A stretch of 64,000 nt of DNA, from the NCBI RefSeq assembly GCF_000761215.1, contig NZ_CP009438.1, positions 2,437,501 to 2,501,500 on the forward strand. Direction: 5' to 3'. Below the pieces are notes generated by a model, which made no database searches, was not told the DNA's origin, and saw only the letters and a program-made list of their open reading frames with translations. Every line of letters starts with the position of its first letter. Positions within the stretch are counted from its first letter, which is position 1. Origin of the DNA: Streptomyces glaucescens. GTDB taxonomy: Bacteria; Actinomycetota; Actinomycetes; Streptomycetales; Streptomycetaceae. The position numbers and the translations under genes are program-made. Below are positions 16,951-25,267 of the stretch, in pieces.

Positions 16951-17755
16951 AGCGTTCCTCCATCACGCGTCGGATCAGCTCCGCCGAATCTCTGAGGGAG
17001 AGGGCGGCGGCTCGCAGATGATCGTAACGGAGCGAACAGTCGTTGACGGTCTCCGGATTGGCGCTGGGATGGCCGCTGCCGTAGCCCTCCGTGTAGACGA
17101 TGGGCGGGTCGCCCTCGAAGCGGTAGAGGTTGAATGAGCCTGTCAGTCCCGCGTGCTCGCCAACCTCGTAAGGCAGCACCTGGATGTTGACCCTGGGATT
17201 CTTCTGGAATGACAACAGGTGTCGCAGTTGCCCGAGCATGACCTCCCGGCCACCGATCTCCTGATGCAGTGCGGCCTCGCTCAACACCGCCCAGAACACC
17301 GGTGGCTGTTCTTTCCCGAAGATCTGCTGACGGGCCAGCCGCACAGCGGTCCGGTCATCGAGGTCGGTCTCGTCCAGCACGCTCAGTACGGCGCGCGCAT
17401 ACGGCTCGGTCTGAAGCAGGCCGTGCACCATGTTCATCTGAAAGGTGCAGATCTCGGTGGCCCGTGCCTCCAGCTCCGCGACCTGCCGGAACCACGCGGG
17501 GAGCTGACTGCGCAGAACCAGGGGGACGAGCCGCGACAGCAACCCGTCGGTCCCCAGCGCCGCGTCCACCCGCTCGCTGAACTCCTGGGTCGGAACCTTC
17601 CGCGCTGTCTCGATCTGGCCCACCAGCGACCCGGTGTAGTTGACGATCTCCCCGAGCTGCCGCTGCGTCAGCCCCGCCGCCTCTCTCAGGCGACGCAACT
17701 CGAAGCCGTAGTAATCAAGCGGCGACGCACCCGGATCGAGAACATTGATGTGCAC
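16910..17755 (-). CDS. WhiJ/Scr1-type helix-turn-helix regulator (DUF5753)
   Basis: 281 residues from GTG 17755, preferred because GGAGAGGGG lies seven bases before it; an in-frame GTG at 17794 would add 13 residues. The N-terminal XRE-type helix-turn-helix (LRRLREAAGLTQRQLGEIV ... GSLVGQIETARKVPT) covers about residues 18-70. The rest is the DUF5753 domain (PAWFRQVAELEARATEICTF, LLQTEPYARAVL, FSLYRFEGDP-type end). In Streptomyces such regulators work with DUF397 partners and RsbW-like ATPases in development and antibiotic control. Both partner types flank it here. Confidence 0.9.
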   Translation of the reverse strand: MHINVLDPGASPLDYYGFELRRLREAAGLTQRQLGEIVNYTGSLVGQIETARKVPTQEFSERVDAALGTDGLLSRLVPLVLRSQLPAWFRQVAELEARATEICTFQMNMVHGLLQTEPYARAVLSVLDETDLDDRTAVRLARQQIFGKEQPPVFWAVLSEAALHQEIGGREVMLGQLRHLLSFQKNPRVNIQVLPYEVGEHAGLTGSFNLYRFEGDPPIVYTEGYGSGHPSANPETVNDCSLRYDHLRAAALSLRDSAELIRRVMEERYGEHRDSVGGPVA

Positions 17756-17855
17756 GCACGGCCCCTCTCCGACAACTCGGTCGACTCCGCCCACGCGGGA
17801 ACCCGTTGTGTCTGTTCGGTAGCCCAGCGTAGCGACGCCGCGTCAGCCTCGTACC

Positions 17856-18290
17856 GTGAACGAATACTTTCTCTCGCCCCTCGTGGGGTTACGCGCCCCG
17901 CAGTACCGCATGTCCCTCACGGTCGGCGAGCACTCCGCGCGGCACATCCGGCGGATCGTCCGCTCGTTCCTCGCCGAGTGGGGCATGCCCGAGCTGTCGG
18001 ACGCGGCGGAGCTGGGGGTGACCGAGCTGGTCGCCAACGTCGTCCGGCACGTCCCGGACCGCCGCTGCACGGTCGTGCTGCTGCGTCAGGCCGCGGCGGT
18101 CCGGGTGGAGGTGACCGACGGCTCGGATCAGGTGCCGTCCTTCTCCCGTGAGGTCTCCCCGGACTCAGAGAGCGGCCGCGGGCTGGTGCTGCTGGACGCG
18201 GTGGCCGACAAGTGGGGGGTGGACGCGGGGCCCGGCGGCGGCAAGACGGTCTGGTTCGAGTGCGCGGCGGCCGACGCCCTGGGGCCCTGA
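17856..18290 (+). CDS. RsbW/AbaA-type ATP-binding regulatory protein
   Basis: 144 residues from GTG 17856, divergent from the WhiJ-type regulator. It is a GHKL histidine-kinase-like ATPase: LGVTELVANVVRHVPD is the N-box, VTDGSDQVP the G1 region, and SGRGLVLLDAVADKWGV the G2 box. Such proteins act as anti-sigma or switch-protein kinases, or as members of WhiJ-type clusters. Its 3' 163 bases are overlapped on the other strand by the tail of the GT87-PAP2 gene. The target is unknown. Confidence 0.88.
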   Translation: MNEYFLSPLVGLRAPQYRMSLTVGEHSARHIRRIVRSFLAEWGMPELSDAAELGVTELVANVVRHVPDRRCTVVLLRQAAAVRVEVTDGSDQVPSFSREVSPDSESGRGLVLLDAVADKWGVDAGPGGGKTVWFECAAADALGP

Positions 18291-20254
18291 AGGATGTACA
18301 CGAGTCCGAAGCCGGCGAGGACGACGACCGCGCCGCCCACCGCGTCCAGCACCCAGTGGTTGCCGGTGGCGACGATGGCCATGACGGTGAACAGGGGGTG
18401 GAGGAGTCCCAGGGCCTTCATCCACCCCCTGGGCGCGACGAGGGCGATCACCAGGCCGCACCACAGGGACCAGCCGAAGTGCAGCGAGGGCATCGCCGCG
18501 TACTGGTTGGTGAGGGAGGTGAGGGTGCCGTAGTCGGGCTGGGAGAAGTCCTGGACGCCGTGGACGGTGTCGATGATGCCGAGGTCCGGCATGAGGCGGG
18601 GCGGGGCGAGCGGGTAGAGCCAGAAGCCGATCAGGGCGAGCAGGGTGGTCAGGCCGAGGGTGGAGCGGGCCCAGCGGTAGTCGACGGGGCGGCGCCAGTA
18701 CAGGAGGCCGAGGACCGTGAGCGGGACGGCGAAGTGGAACGAGGTGTAGTAGAAGTCGAAGAAGCCGCGCAGCCAGCCGATCCCGACGACGGCGTGGTTG
18801 ACGGCGTGCTCGATGTCGAGGCGCAGGACGCGCTCGATCGCCATGATCTGCTCGCCGTGGTGCTCGGCCCGCTCCCGGCCGCCCGAGATGGTGCCGCCGG
18901 TCGCGGCGAGCCGGACCTGCGAGTACGCGGCGTAGGTGACGCGGATGAGCAGCATCTCCAGGAGCAGGTTCGGGCGGGCCAGGACCCGCCGCAGGAACGG
19001 CAGCAGCGGGATGTGCCGGTAGCGGGCCGGGACCGGGGCGGCGTACTCCGTGGGGACCGGCGAGCGGAAGTACGGCGAGGTGCGGGGGACGAAGGGGATC
19101 GCCACGGCGGCGAGGACCGCCGCCAGGATCACCAGGTTGTCCCGCAGTGGGTGCAGGAAGCCCATGTCCGGCAGCATCCACTTGGCCGGGACGGTCATCA
19201 CCAGGATGACCGCGACCGGCCAGACCGGGCGGTCGGCGGCCCGCCTGCCGACCCGCCCGACGACCGCGAGGAGGATCCACAGGAGCTGGTGCTGCCAGGC
19301 GGTCGGGGAGACCGCGATCGCCGCGCAGCCGGTGACGGCGACGGCGAGCAGCAGCTGGCCGTCGCGCGCGTAGCGCACCGCGCGGCGCACGCCGAGCACG
19401 GCGACGGCCGCGCCGAGGGTGAGGAACAGGCCGATCTCCAGCGGGCCGGTGAGGCCGAGGCGGAGCAGGGCGCCGTGCAGGGACTGGTTGGCGAGGTCGT
19501 CGGCCGGGCCGCCCAGGCCGGTGCCGGCCAGGTGGTGGACCCAGTAGGCGGACGAGTCGTGGGGCATCGCGGCCCAGGCCAGTGCCGTACCGGCGGCGAA
19601 GGCGGCGCCGAGCGAGGCGGCGGCGCGGCGGCGGCCGGTGAACCACAGTAAGGGCGCGAAGAGCAGCACCGTCGGCTGGAGGGCGGCGGCGACGCCGATC
19701 AGGGCGCCGCCGGCCCGTCGGCCGCGCACGACGAAACAGCCCAGCAGGACGAGGAGGACGGGGAGGATGCCGGTCTGGCCCAGCCAGAAGGCGTTGCGGA
19801 CCGGCAGCGACAGCATGAGCAGGCTGATCGCGGCGGGCGCGGCGAACAGGGCCGTACGGCGGCTGACCGGGTGCGGCAGGGCGCGGGCGGCGACCAGGCC
19901 GAGGGCGACGACGAGCAGGAGCGTGCCGAAGGTCCAGCCCCAGCCGAGGGCCTGTTCCGCCGAACGGGTGAGGGGTTTGAGGACCAGACCGCCGAAGGGG
20001 GTGCCGGTGAAGTGCGTCGAGTCGTAGAGCGATCCCTCCACGTGCAGCACGCCGTCCGGGCCCACCCAGGTCTCCAGGTCGGTCAGCCGCTCGCCCCGGG
20101 GCGTGCCCAGGACCACCGCGAGCTGCCGTACCGCCAGGACCGCGGCGACCAGCCACAGGGCCGCCCGGGCAGCCCGCAGCCGGGCTCTGGTCGCGCCGAC
20201 CGCCGTCGCTCCCAGGGCACCCGCAGATCGTCCACCGTGTTCCGCATTCGCCAC
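18128..20254 (-). CDS. Bifunctional GT87 mannosyltransferase-like / PAP2 membrane protein
   Basis: 708 residues from GTG 20254, which follows GGGAGG; earlier starts would add ~78 residues of shadow sequence. The N-terminal ~420 residues are a multi-membrane GT87 domain (polyprenol-phosphate sugar transferase type) with LYDSTHFTGTPFGGLVLKPL. The C-terminal ~260 residues are a PAP2/Aur1-like domain with AAMPSLHFGWSLWCGL and NHWVLDAVGGAVVVL, the phosphatase/phosphotransferase histidine motifs. It probably modifies lipid-linked sugars or inositol lipids in the membrane. The last ~50 residues are Ser/Thr/Pro-rich and lie antisense to the ATPase gene. Confidence 0.88.
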   Translation of the reverse strand: MANAEHGGRSAGALGATAVGATRARLRAARAALWLVAAVLAVRQLAVVLGTPRGERLTDLETWVGPDGVLHVEGSLYDSTHFTGTPFGGLVLKPLTRSAEQALGWGWTFGTLLLVVALGLVAARALPHPVSRRTALFAAPAAISLLMLSLPVRNAFWLGQTGILPVLLVLLGCFVVRGRRAGGALIGVAAALQPTVLLFAPLLWFTGRRRAAASLGAAFAAGTALAWAAMPHDSSAYWVHHLAGTGLGGPADDLANQSLHGALLRLGLTGPLEIGLFLTLGAAVAVLGVRRAVRYARDGQLLLAVAVTGCAAIAVSPTAWQHQLLWILLAVVGRVGRRAADRPVWPVAVILVMTVPAKWMLPDMGFLHPLRDNLVILAAVLAAVAIPFVPRTSPYFRSPVPTEYAAPVPARYRHIPLLPFLRRVLARPNLLLEMLLIRVTYAAYSQVRLAATGGTISGGRERAEHHGEQIMAIERVLRLDIEHAVNHAVVGIGWLRGFFDFYYTSFHFAVPLTVLGLLYWRRPVDYRWARSTLGLTTLLALIGFWLYPLAPPRLMPDLGIIDTVHGVQDFSQPDYGTLTSLTNQYAAMPSLHFGWSLWCGLVIALVAPRGWMKALGLLHPLFTVMAIVATGNHWVLDAVGGAVVVLAGFGLVYILQGPRASAAAHSNQTVLPPPGPASTPHLSATASSSTSPRPLSESGETSREKDGT

Positions 20255-20523
20255 GCCTCGTCGGCCTCCCGCCCCGTACGCCCCACGTGCCCGATACGTG
20301 AGTCTGCCTGGCGAACCCCATGGGGCTCGCCCCGCCCCTCGGAAGAAGACGCAGGCCACCCCCGTTCCACCTGACGTCCGATCTGCTGTTGTCCGAAAGA
20401 CGATATAAGGGCGCGGGGCCGCCCGCCTCCGCGCGGCGCGGAATCGATCATGTCCCGGGCGCGGGGTGCGTCCCGGCGTGCCGTGCACGTGTGGCGGCGC
20501 GCCGGATGGGAGAGGCTGAGCGC

Positions 20524-21195
20524 ATGAGCGAGCCGCAGATCTGGGACACCGTCGACGCGTACTTCTCCGCCCGCCTCTCCCCCGACGACGAGCCGCTGCG
20601 CGCGGCGCTGCGCGACAGCGAGGCCGCGGGACTGCCGCAGATCGGCGTCACCGCGCCGCAGGGCAAGTTCCTCCGGCTGCTCGCCGAGATCCAGGGCGCG
20701 CGCACCGTCCTGGAGATCGGCACCCTCGGCGGCTACAGCACCATCTGGCTCGCCCGCGCGCTGCCCGGGGACGGGCGGCTGATCTCGCTGGAGTACGAGC
20801 CCAGGCACGCCGAGGTCGCCACCCGCAACATCGCCCGCGCGGGCCTGGAGAAGATCGTGGAGGTGCGGGTCGGGCCCGCGCTGGAGACCCTGCCCCGGCT
20901 GGCCGACGAGAATCCGCCACCCTTCGACCTCGTCTTCATCGACGCGGACAAGGCCAACAACGCCCGGTACGTGGAGTGGGCGCTGCGGCTCACCCGCGCG
21001 GGCAGCCTGATCGTCGTCGACAACGTGGTGCGGGGCGGACGGGTCGCCGACGGCGGCAGCGACGCACCGGACGTGCAGGGCACCCGCGCGGCCATCGAAC
21101 TGATCGCCACCCATCCCAGGCTGAGCGGCACGGCGATCCAGACGGTGGGCCCGAAGGGGTACGACGGTTTCGCGCTGGCCCGGGTGCTGGGCTGA
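20524..21195 (+). CDS. O-methyltransferase (catechol-OMT type)
   Basis: 223 residues from ATG 20524, with a GGAG site 11-16 bases ahead. The pattern is family 3 O-methyltransferase: GKFLRLLAEIQGARTVLEIG, then TLGGYSTIWLARALP for SAM binding, SLEYEPRHAEVATRNIARAG, the metal-binding VFIDADKANN, and IVVDNVVRGG. It should methylate hydroxyl groups of small aromatic or other metabolites using SAM and a divalent metal. It stands alone, divergent from the GT87-PAP2 gene, so the pathway is not indicated. Confidence 0.9.
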   Translation: MSEPQIWDTVDAYFSARLSPDDEPLRAALRDSEAAGLPQIGVTAPQGKFLRLLAEIQGARTVLEIGTLGGYSTIWLARALPGDGRLISLEYEPRHAEVATRNIARAGLEKIVEVRVGPALETLPRLADENPPPFDLVFIDADKANNARYVEWALRLTRAGSLIVVDNVVRGGRVADGGSDAPDVQGTRAAIELIATHPRLSGTAIQTVGPKGYDGFALARVLG

Positions 21196-21197
21196 CC

Positions 21198-21215
21198 GGC
21201 CCGCCGAGCCGGGCC
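21198..21215. terminator. Small GC hairpin between convergent genes
   Basis: GGCCCG and CGGGCC with a six-base loop lie between the methyltransferase stop and the FHA-like gene stop. Short but well placed. Confidence 0.4.
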
Positions 21216-21220
21216 CCCGC

Positions 21221-21613
21221 TCACACCTCGTGGTAGAAGCCCACGTTCACGCTGCGCGGGGCGGTGCGGTCCTGGATGACGACCTCGCCGTTGCCGCCGC
21301 GCGGCAGCGGTGCGGTGCCGCCGTAGGCGAGGGGCTGCGCGTGGTCGCCGACGGTCAGCCGCACCTCCGAGGAGGGCTCCGGCTGGGAGCCGCGCAGCCA
21401 GGTCACCTGCCAGGCGCCGTCCGGGCCGCACAGGAACTCCAGGTGCGTCCGCGAGACGAACAGCCAGTCCTCCGGCGTCACCAGCCGGCACACCGACGCG
21501 TCGCGGCCCACCCGCAGCACGGCTCCCGGCTCGCTGGGCGCGTCAGCCATCAGCATGCCGGCCGTGGCGCCCGCGTCCGCCCCGGAGACGGAGGCCATGG
21601 TCAGTTCGAGCAC
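21221..21613 (-). CDS. FHA-like domain protein, 130 residues
   Basis: Starts at GTG 21613, with GAGGAG six bases ahead. The centre (GAVLRVGRDASVCRLVTPED followed by WLFVSRTHLEFLC) has the GR...S.TH layout of forkhead-associated domains that bind phosphothreonine. It is followed by beta-strand-rich sequence and ends VNVGFYHEV. No other domain is present. It may read out a Ser/Thr kinase signal; the kinase is not nearby. The FHA call rests on a few key residues and could be wrong. Confidence 0.65.
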   Translation of the reverse strand: MLELTMASVSGADAGATAGMLMADAPSEPGAVLRVGRDASVCRLVTPEDWLFVSRTHLEFLCGPDGAWQVTWLRGSQPEPSSEVRLTVGDHAQPLAYGGTAPLPRGGNGEVVIQDRTAPRSVNVGFYHEV

Positions 21614-21719
21614 GTGCTGCTCCTCAACGTCCTGTAACACCCTTGTGCGCCGGACCGGTTGGCCTGCCACCGCCGCATGATAAATCGCCCGGCGCCGCGG
21701 CGTCCGGCACAATGGCCGC

Positions 21720-22145
21720 ATGACCGAGCGAAAGCCACCCGGCGTGAGCTTCGAGTCCTGGACCGACAAACAGATCCGCGACGCCCGGGCGCGCGGCGAG
21801 TTCGAGAACCTGCCCGGCGCGGGCAAGCCCCTCCCCGGCGACCTGGAAGCCGACTACGACGAGCAGTGGTGGATCAAGCGGAAGCTGGCCCGCGAGGGCG
21901 TCTCCGTGCTGCCGCCCGGCCTGGCGCTCCGCAAGGAGGCGGAGGACGCCCTGATCGCGGCGGTCTCGGCGCCCTCGGAACGCATCGCCCGCAAGATCAT
22001 CACCGATGTCAACGTCAAGATCCGCGACATGATGTACAAGCCCCCGCCCGGCCCCCCGCTCGGCCTGAAGCCGTACGACGTCGAGGACGTCGTACGGCGG
22101 TGGCGGGAAGGACGCGAGGGGCGCCCGGAGCACGGGGAGACCTGA
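21720..22145 (+). CDS. DUF1992 (DnaJ-homologue C28-like) protein
   Basis: 141 residues. The N-terminal SFESWTDKQIRDARARGEFE, then NLPGAGKPLPGD, is the signature of DUF1992, which lies in the bacterial homologues of the DNAJC28 C-terminus. The middle (DEQWWIKRKLAREG, LPPGLALRKEAED) is also typical. It is cytoplasmic and helical. The function in bacteria is not known. It stands between two minus-strand genes and is probably monocistronic. Confidence 0.9.
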   Translation: MTERKPPGVSFESWTDKQIRDARARGEFENLPGAGKPLPGDLEADYDEQWWIKRKLAREGVSVLPPGLALRKEAEDALIAAVSAPSERIARKIITDVNVKIRDMMYKPPPGPPLGLKPYDVEDVVRRWREGREGRPEHGET

Positions 22146-22193
22146 GGCGGGACGCCTCCCCGGCGCCGGAGGGGGCACCGCCCCGGCCTCGGG

Positions 22194-23192
22194 TCAGCGG
22201 GCGGCGAGGAGCTGGAGGGTGTCGATCACCCGGTTCGAGAAGCCCCACTCGTTGTCGTACCAGGCGACCACCTTGACGTGGCGGCCGTCGACGCGGGTGA
22301 GGGCCGAGTCGAAGATCGACGAGGCGGGGTTGCCGGTGATGTCGGACGACACGAGCGGGTCCTCCGAGTACTCGAGGATGCCGGCGAGCGGCCCCTCCGC
22401 CGCGGCGCGGTACGCGGCCAGCACGTCGTCGCGCGTCACCTCGCGGGCGACGGTCGTGTTGAGCTCGACGATCGAGCCCACCGGCACCGGTACGCGGATC
22501 GAGTCGCCCGACAGCTTGCCGTCGAGGTTCGGCAGCACCAGGCCGATCGCCTTGGCGGCGCCGGTCGTGGTCGGCACGATGTTGACACCGGCGGCCCGGG
22601 CGCGGCGGGCGTCGCGGTGCGGACCGTCCTGGAGGTTCTGCTCCTGCGTGTAGGCGTGCACCGTCGTCATGAACCCGTGCTCGATGCCGGCGAGTTCGTC
22701 GAGGACCGCGGCCAGCGGCGCGAGCGCGTTGGTGGTGCAGGAGGCGTTCGAGACGACCGTGTGCACGGCCGGGTCGTAGGCGTCCGTGTTGACCCCGAAC
22801 GCGAGCGTGACGTCGGCGCCGTCCGACGGCGCGCTGACGAGCACCTTCTTCGCCCCCGCGTCGAGGTGGGCGCGGGCGTCCTTGGCCGAGGTGAAGCGGC
22901 CGGTGGCCTCCAGGACGATGTCCACGCCGAGGTCGGCCCACGGCAGCCGCGCCGGTTCCCGCTCGGCCAGCACCTTGATCCGGCGGCCGTCGACGACGAG
23001 GACGTCCCCGTCGACGGTCACCGGGCGCCCGAGCCGGCCGGCCGTGCTGTCGTAGGCGAGCAGCCGGGCCAGAGTGGCGGGCTCCGTCAGGTCGTTGACG
23101 GCGACGACCTCCAGCGCGCTGTCCCGCTCCAGCAGGGCGCGCAGCACATTGCGTCCGATACGGCCGAATCCGTTGATGGCGATGCGAGTCAT
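22194..23192 (-). CDS. gap: Glyceraldehyde-3-phosphate dehydrogenase, type I
   Basis: 332 residues from ATG 23192 (TRIAINGFGRIGRNVLRAL opens the NAD-binding fold). The catalytic cysteine lies in SNASCTTNALAPL near residue 150, and the substrate-binding region VPTTTGAAKAIGLVLPNL and the C-terminal WYDNEWGFSNRV are present. It interconverts glyceraldehyde 3-phosphate and 1,3-bisphosphoglycerate with NAD+. No pgk or tpi is adjacent, so this may be a secondary copy rather than the glycolytic-operon gene. Confidence 0.95.
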   Translation of the reverse strand: MTRIAINGFGRIGRNVLRALLERDSALEVVAVNDLTEPATLARLLAYDSTAGRLGRPVTVDGDVLVVDGRRIKVLAEREPARLPWADLGVDIVLEATGRFTSAKDARAHLDAGAKKVLVSAPSDGADVTLAFGVNTDAYDPAVHTVVSNASCTTNALAPLAAVLDELAGIEHGFMTTVHAYTQEQNLQDGPHRDARRARAAGVNIVPTTTGAAKAIGLVLPNLDGKLSGDSIRVPVPVGSIVELNTTVAREVTRDDVLAAYRAAAEGPLAGILEYSEDPLVSSDITGNPASSIFDSALTRVDGRHVKVVAWYDNEWGFSNRVIDTLQLLAAR

Positions 23193-23303
23193 GAGTGGTG
23201 TCCCTTCCCTTCGCCACCCAGGCTCGCCCTCGGTCCGCGCCGCGGACAGTGGCGGGATCGCCACGGTTCACAAGGATCTCGCCAGCCGCTGATGCGGCCG
23301 GGC

Positions 23304-23365
23304 GCGGAACGGGCGTACGCGGAGGTCGCCGCACGCGGAACGGGCCGCGCGCGGAGATCGCCGCG
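23304..23365. repeat. Tandem duplication, 31-base unit, two copies
   Basis: Copies begin at 23304 and 23335, each opening GCGGAACGGGC and continuing GCGGAGRTCGCCGC. They lie between the GlxA-type gene stop and the GAPDH start. Confidence 0.6.
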
Positions 23366-23379
23366 CGGCGGCGGGCCGG

Positions 23380-24336
23380 TCACTCGCCCCGGGTGAAGGT
23401 GCGCCGGTACTCGCTCGGCGTGGTGCCGAGGATGCGCTGGAAGTGCAGGCGCAGGTTCGCGCCGGTGCCGAGCCCGGCATCGGCGGCGATCTGCTCGACG
23501 CTGCGCTGCGAGCGCTCCAGCAGCTCCCGTGCCAGGTCGACCCGGGCGCGCATCACCCACTGCATCGGCGTGTACCCGGTCTCCTCGACGAAGCGCCGGG
23601 AGAACGTGCGCGGAGAGACCCCCGCCTGCCGCGCCAGCAGGTCGAGGGTGAGGGGCTCGCCGAGCCGGTGCAGCGCCCACTCGCGGGTGTCGGCGAACCG
23701 CTCGCCGAGCGGCTCGGGGACACTGCGCGGCACGTACTGGGCCTGGCCGCCGCTGCGGTAGGGGGCCGCGACCAGGCGCCGGGCGGCGTGGTTGGAGGCG
23801 GCCACCCCGAGGTCGCCGCGCAGGATGTGCAGGCACAGGTCGATGCCGGAGGCGGCACCGGCCGAGGTGAGCAGGCTGCCCTCGTCGACGAACAGCACGT
23901 TCTCGTCGACCCGGACCAGGGGGTGCCTGGCCTTGAGCGCCCGCGTGTAGTGCCAGTGCGTCGTGGCGCGCCTGCCGTCGAGCAGACCCGTGGCGGCGAG
24001 CGCGAAGGCACCCGTCGAGATGGCGGCGAGCCGCGCGCCGCGGTGGTGGGCCGCGATCAGCGCGTCGACGACGGCCCGCGGCGGGTCCTCGCGGTCGGGG
24101 AACCGGTAGCCGGGGACGAAGACGATGTCGGCCCACGCGAGCGCGTCGAGGCCGTGGCCGACGTGGTACGCGAGGCCGTCACCGCCGGTCACGAGACCGG
24201 GTGCCGCCCCGCACACCCGCACCTCGTACGGCATGCTCGCGCGGGTCGTGAAGACCTGCGCGGGGATGCCCACGTCGAGCGGCTTCGCACCCTCGAGCAC
24301 CAGGACGGCGACGCGGTGCAGGCGGGAGGCTGGCAC
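23380..24336 (-). CDS. GlxA-family AraC-type regulator (DJ-1/PfpI plus HTH)
   Basis: 318 residues. Residues ~8-190 form a DJ-1/PfpI-type domain (VAVLVLEGAKPLDVGIPAQV; LLDGRRATTHWHY). Residues ~215-315 hold the AraC/XylS double helix-turn-helix (LDLLARQAGVSPRTFSRRF; IAADAGLGTGANLRLHFQRI). In this family the elbow is usually ICTGAF; here it is AISTGAF, so the nucleophile-type cysteine is a serine and the domain is likely a sensor only. Its targets are unknown. Confidence 0.9.
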   Translation of the reverse strand: MPASRLHRVAVLVLEGAKPLDVGIPAQVFTTRASMPYEVRVCGAAPGLVTGGDGLAYHVGHGLDALAWADIVFVPGYRFPDREDPPRAVVDALIAAHHRGARLAAISTGAFALAATGLLDGRRATTHWHYTRALKARHPLVRVDENVLFVDEGSLLTSAGAASGIDLCLHILRGDLGVAASNHAARRLVAAPYRSGGQAQYVPRSVPEPLGERFADTREWALHRLGEPLTLDLLARQAGVSPRTFSRRFVEETGYTPMQWVMRARVDLARELLERSQRSVEQIAADAGLGTGANLRLHFQRILGTTPSEYRRTFTRGE

Positions 24337-24422
24337 AGGGAGAGGTTACGCGGGGCGTGCCGGCGGGTCGCCGGCCGGGACGTGCGACGGCGGGCCGCCG
24401 GCCCCGAAGGAGACACCCCCCA

Positions 24423-24453
24423 GGGGAAGGGGGGCGGGAGCGGGGGAAGGGGG
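24423..24453 (+). other. G-quadruplex-forming tract
   Basis: Five G-runs of three to six bases separated by one to three bases (GGGG AA GGGGGG C GGG AGC GGGGG AA GGGGG). It lies 87-117 bases upstream of the GlxA-type start and just past the stop of the next minus-strand gene. Confidence 0.5.
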
Positions 24454-24518
24454 AGTCGGCAGGGGCCCGGCGGGCCCGGCCGCCGGTTCGGTGGCCGGGC
24501 CGGCCGGGCCCGCCGGGT

Positions 24519-25262
24519 TCACCAGTGCAGGAGGCGGTCGGCCAGCTCGCGGTAGTCGCGCAACGCCAGCCGCAGTTGCTCGGTGTCGGTCGTCGCCGAG
24601 GCCGGCTCCTCGTTCGTCTCCCAGGACCGGCGCAGGTCGCGGCGCCGCTCGGCCATGGCCTCGGTGAACCGGGCCGCGATCTCCTCCATCACCTGATCGG
24701 CCTCTTGCACCGCCGCACGCGGTCCGTCGACGAACCCGGCGACCGCGTGCCGCATCCGCTCCGCCAGCTTGTCCGTCTCGCTGTGCGGCAGCAGCGGCGC
24801 CAGATGCGACGCCTTGTCCGAGCGGGCTCGGCCCGACTCGACCCCGCTGAAGTAGTCCGGGGCCCGCCCCGCTCCCCCTGCCTCACCCGACTCACCGGGC
24901 TCACCGGGCTCACCGGCGGCCGAGGGGGCGCCGTTGCCGGGGGGCCGGGTGCCGAGCGGCTGGACGGTGGGGGTGCGGGCGCCCTGCGACTGGCCGGCCG
25001 GGGCCTGGAGGCCGGGGGGATGGGCGCCGGGCGACTGGGCGTCGGCGGACGGGGGCGGGCCGCTCGGGGCCTGCCCGCCCGCGGGCGTCGTACCGCCCGC
25101 GGGCCCGCCGGCCGTTCCCGGCAGGGGACCCGCGGTCCCCGGAACGCCGCCCGCGGCGCCCGGCACCGGGCCGGGGGCTCCCGCGGCGCCGGGCGGGATC
25201 TCGCCGCCCGCGCCCCCGGGGTGCCGCGTCTCGTCCTCGTTCCGGCGTGGCTTCTCGGTCAT
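24519..25262 (-). CDS. Hypothetical protein with Gly/Pro-rich head and helical tail
   Basis: 247 residues from ATG 25262, with GGGGAG upstream. Residues 1-~140 are low-complexity Gly/Pro/Ala. Residues ~150-245 are helical: ASHLAPLLPHSETDKLAERM, FVDGPRAAVQEADQVMEEIA and LRLALRDYRELADRLLHW. The FVDGPRAAVQEAD block closely parallels FVDSPREAVTEAD in the gene immediately upstream, so the two are paralogues in one operon (five-base gap). No signal peptide is seen. The helical part resembles domains found on streptomycete membrane or secretion-linked proteins of unknown role. Confidence 0.75.
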   Translation of the reverse strand: MTEKPRRNEDETRHPGGAGGEIPPGAAGAPGPVPGAAGGVPGTAGPLPGTAGGPAGGTTPAGGQAPSGPPPSADAQSPGAHPPGLQAPAGQSQGARTPTVQPLGTRPPGNGAPSAAGEPGEPGESGEAGGAGRAPDYFSGVESGRARSDKASHLAPLLPHSETDKLAERMRHAVAGFVDGPRAAVQEADQVMEEIAARFTEAMAERRRDLRRSWETNEEPASATTDTEQLRLALRDYRELADRLLHW

Positions 25263-25267
25263 CTGTG

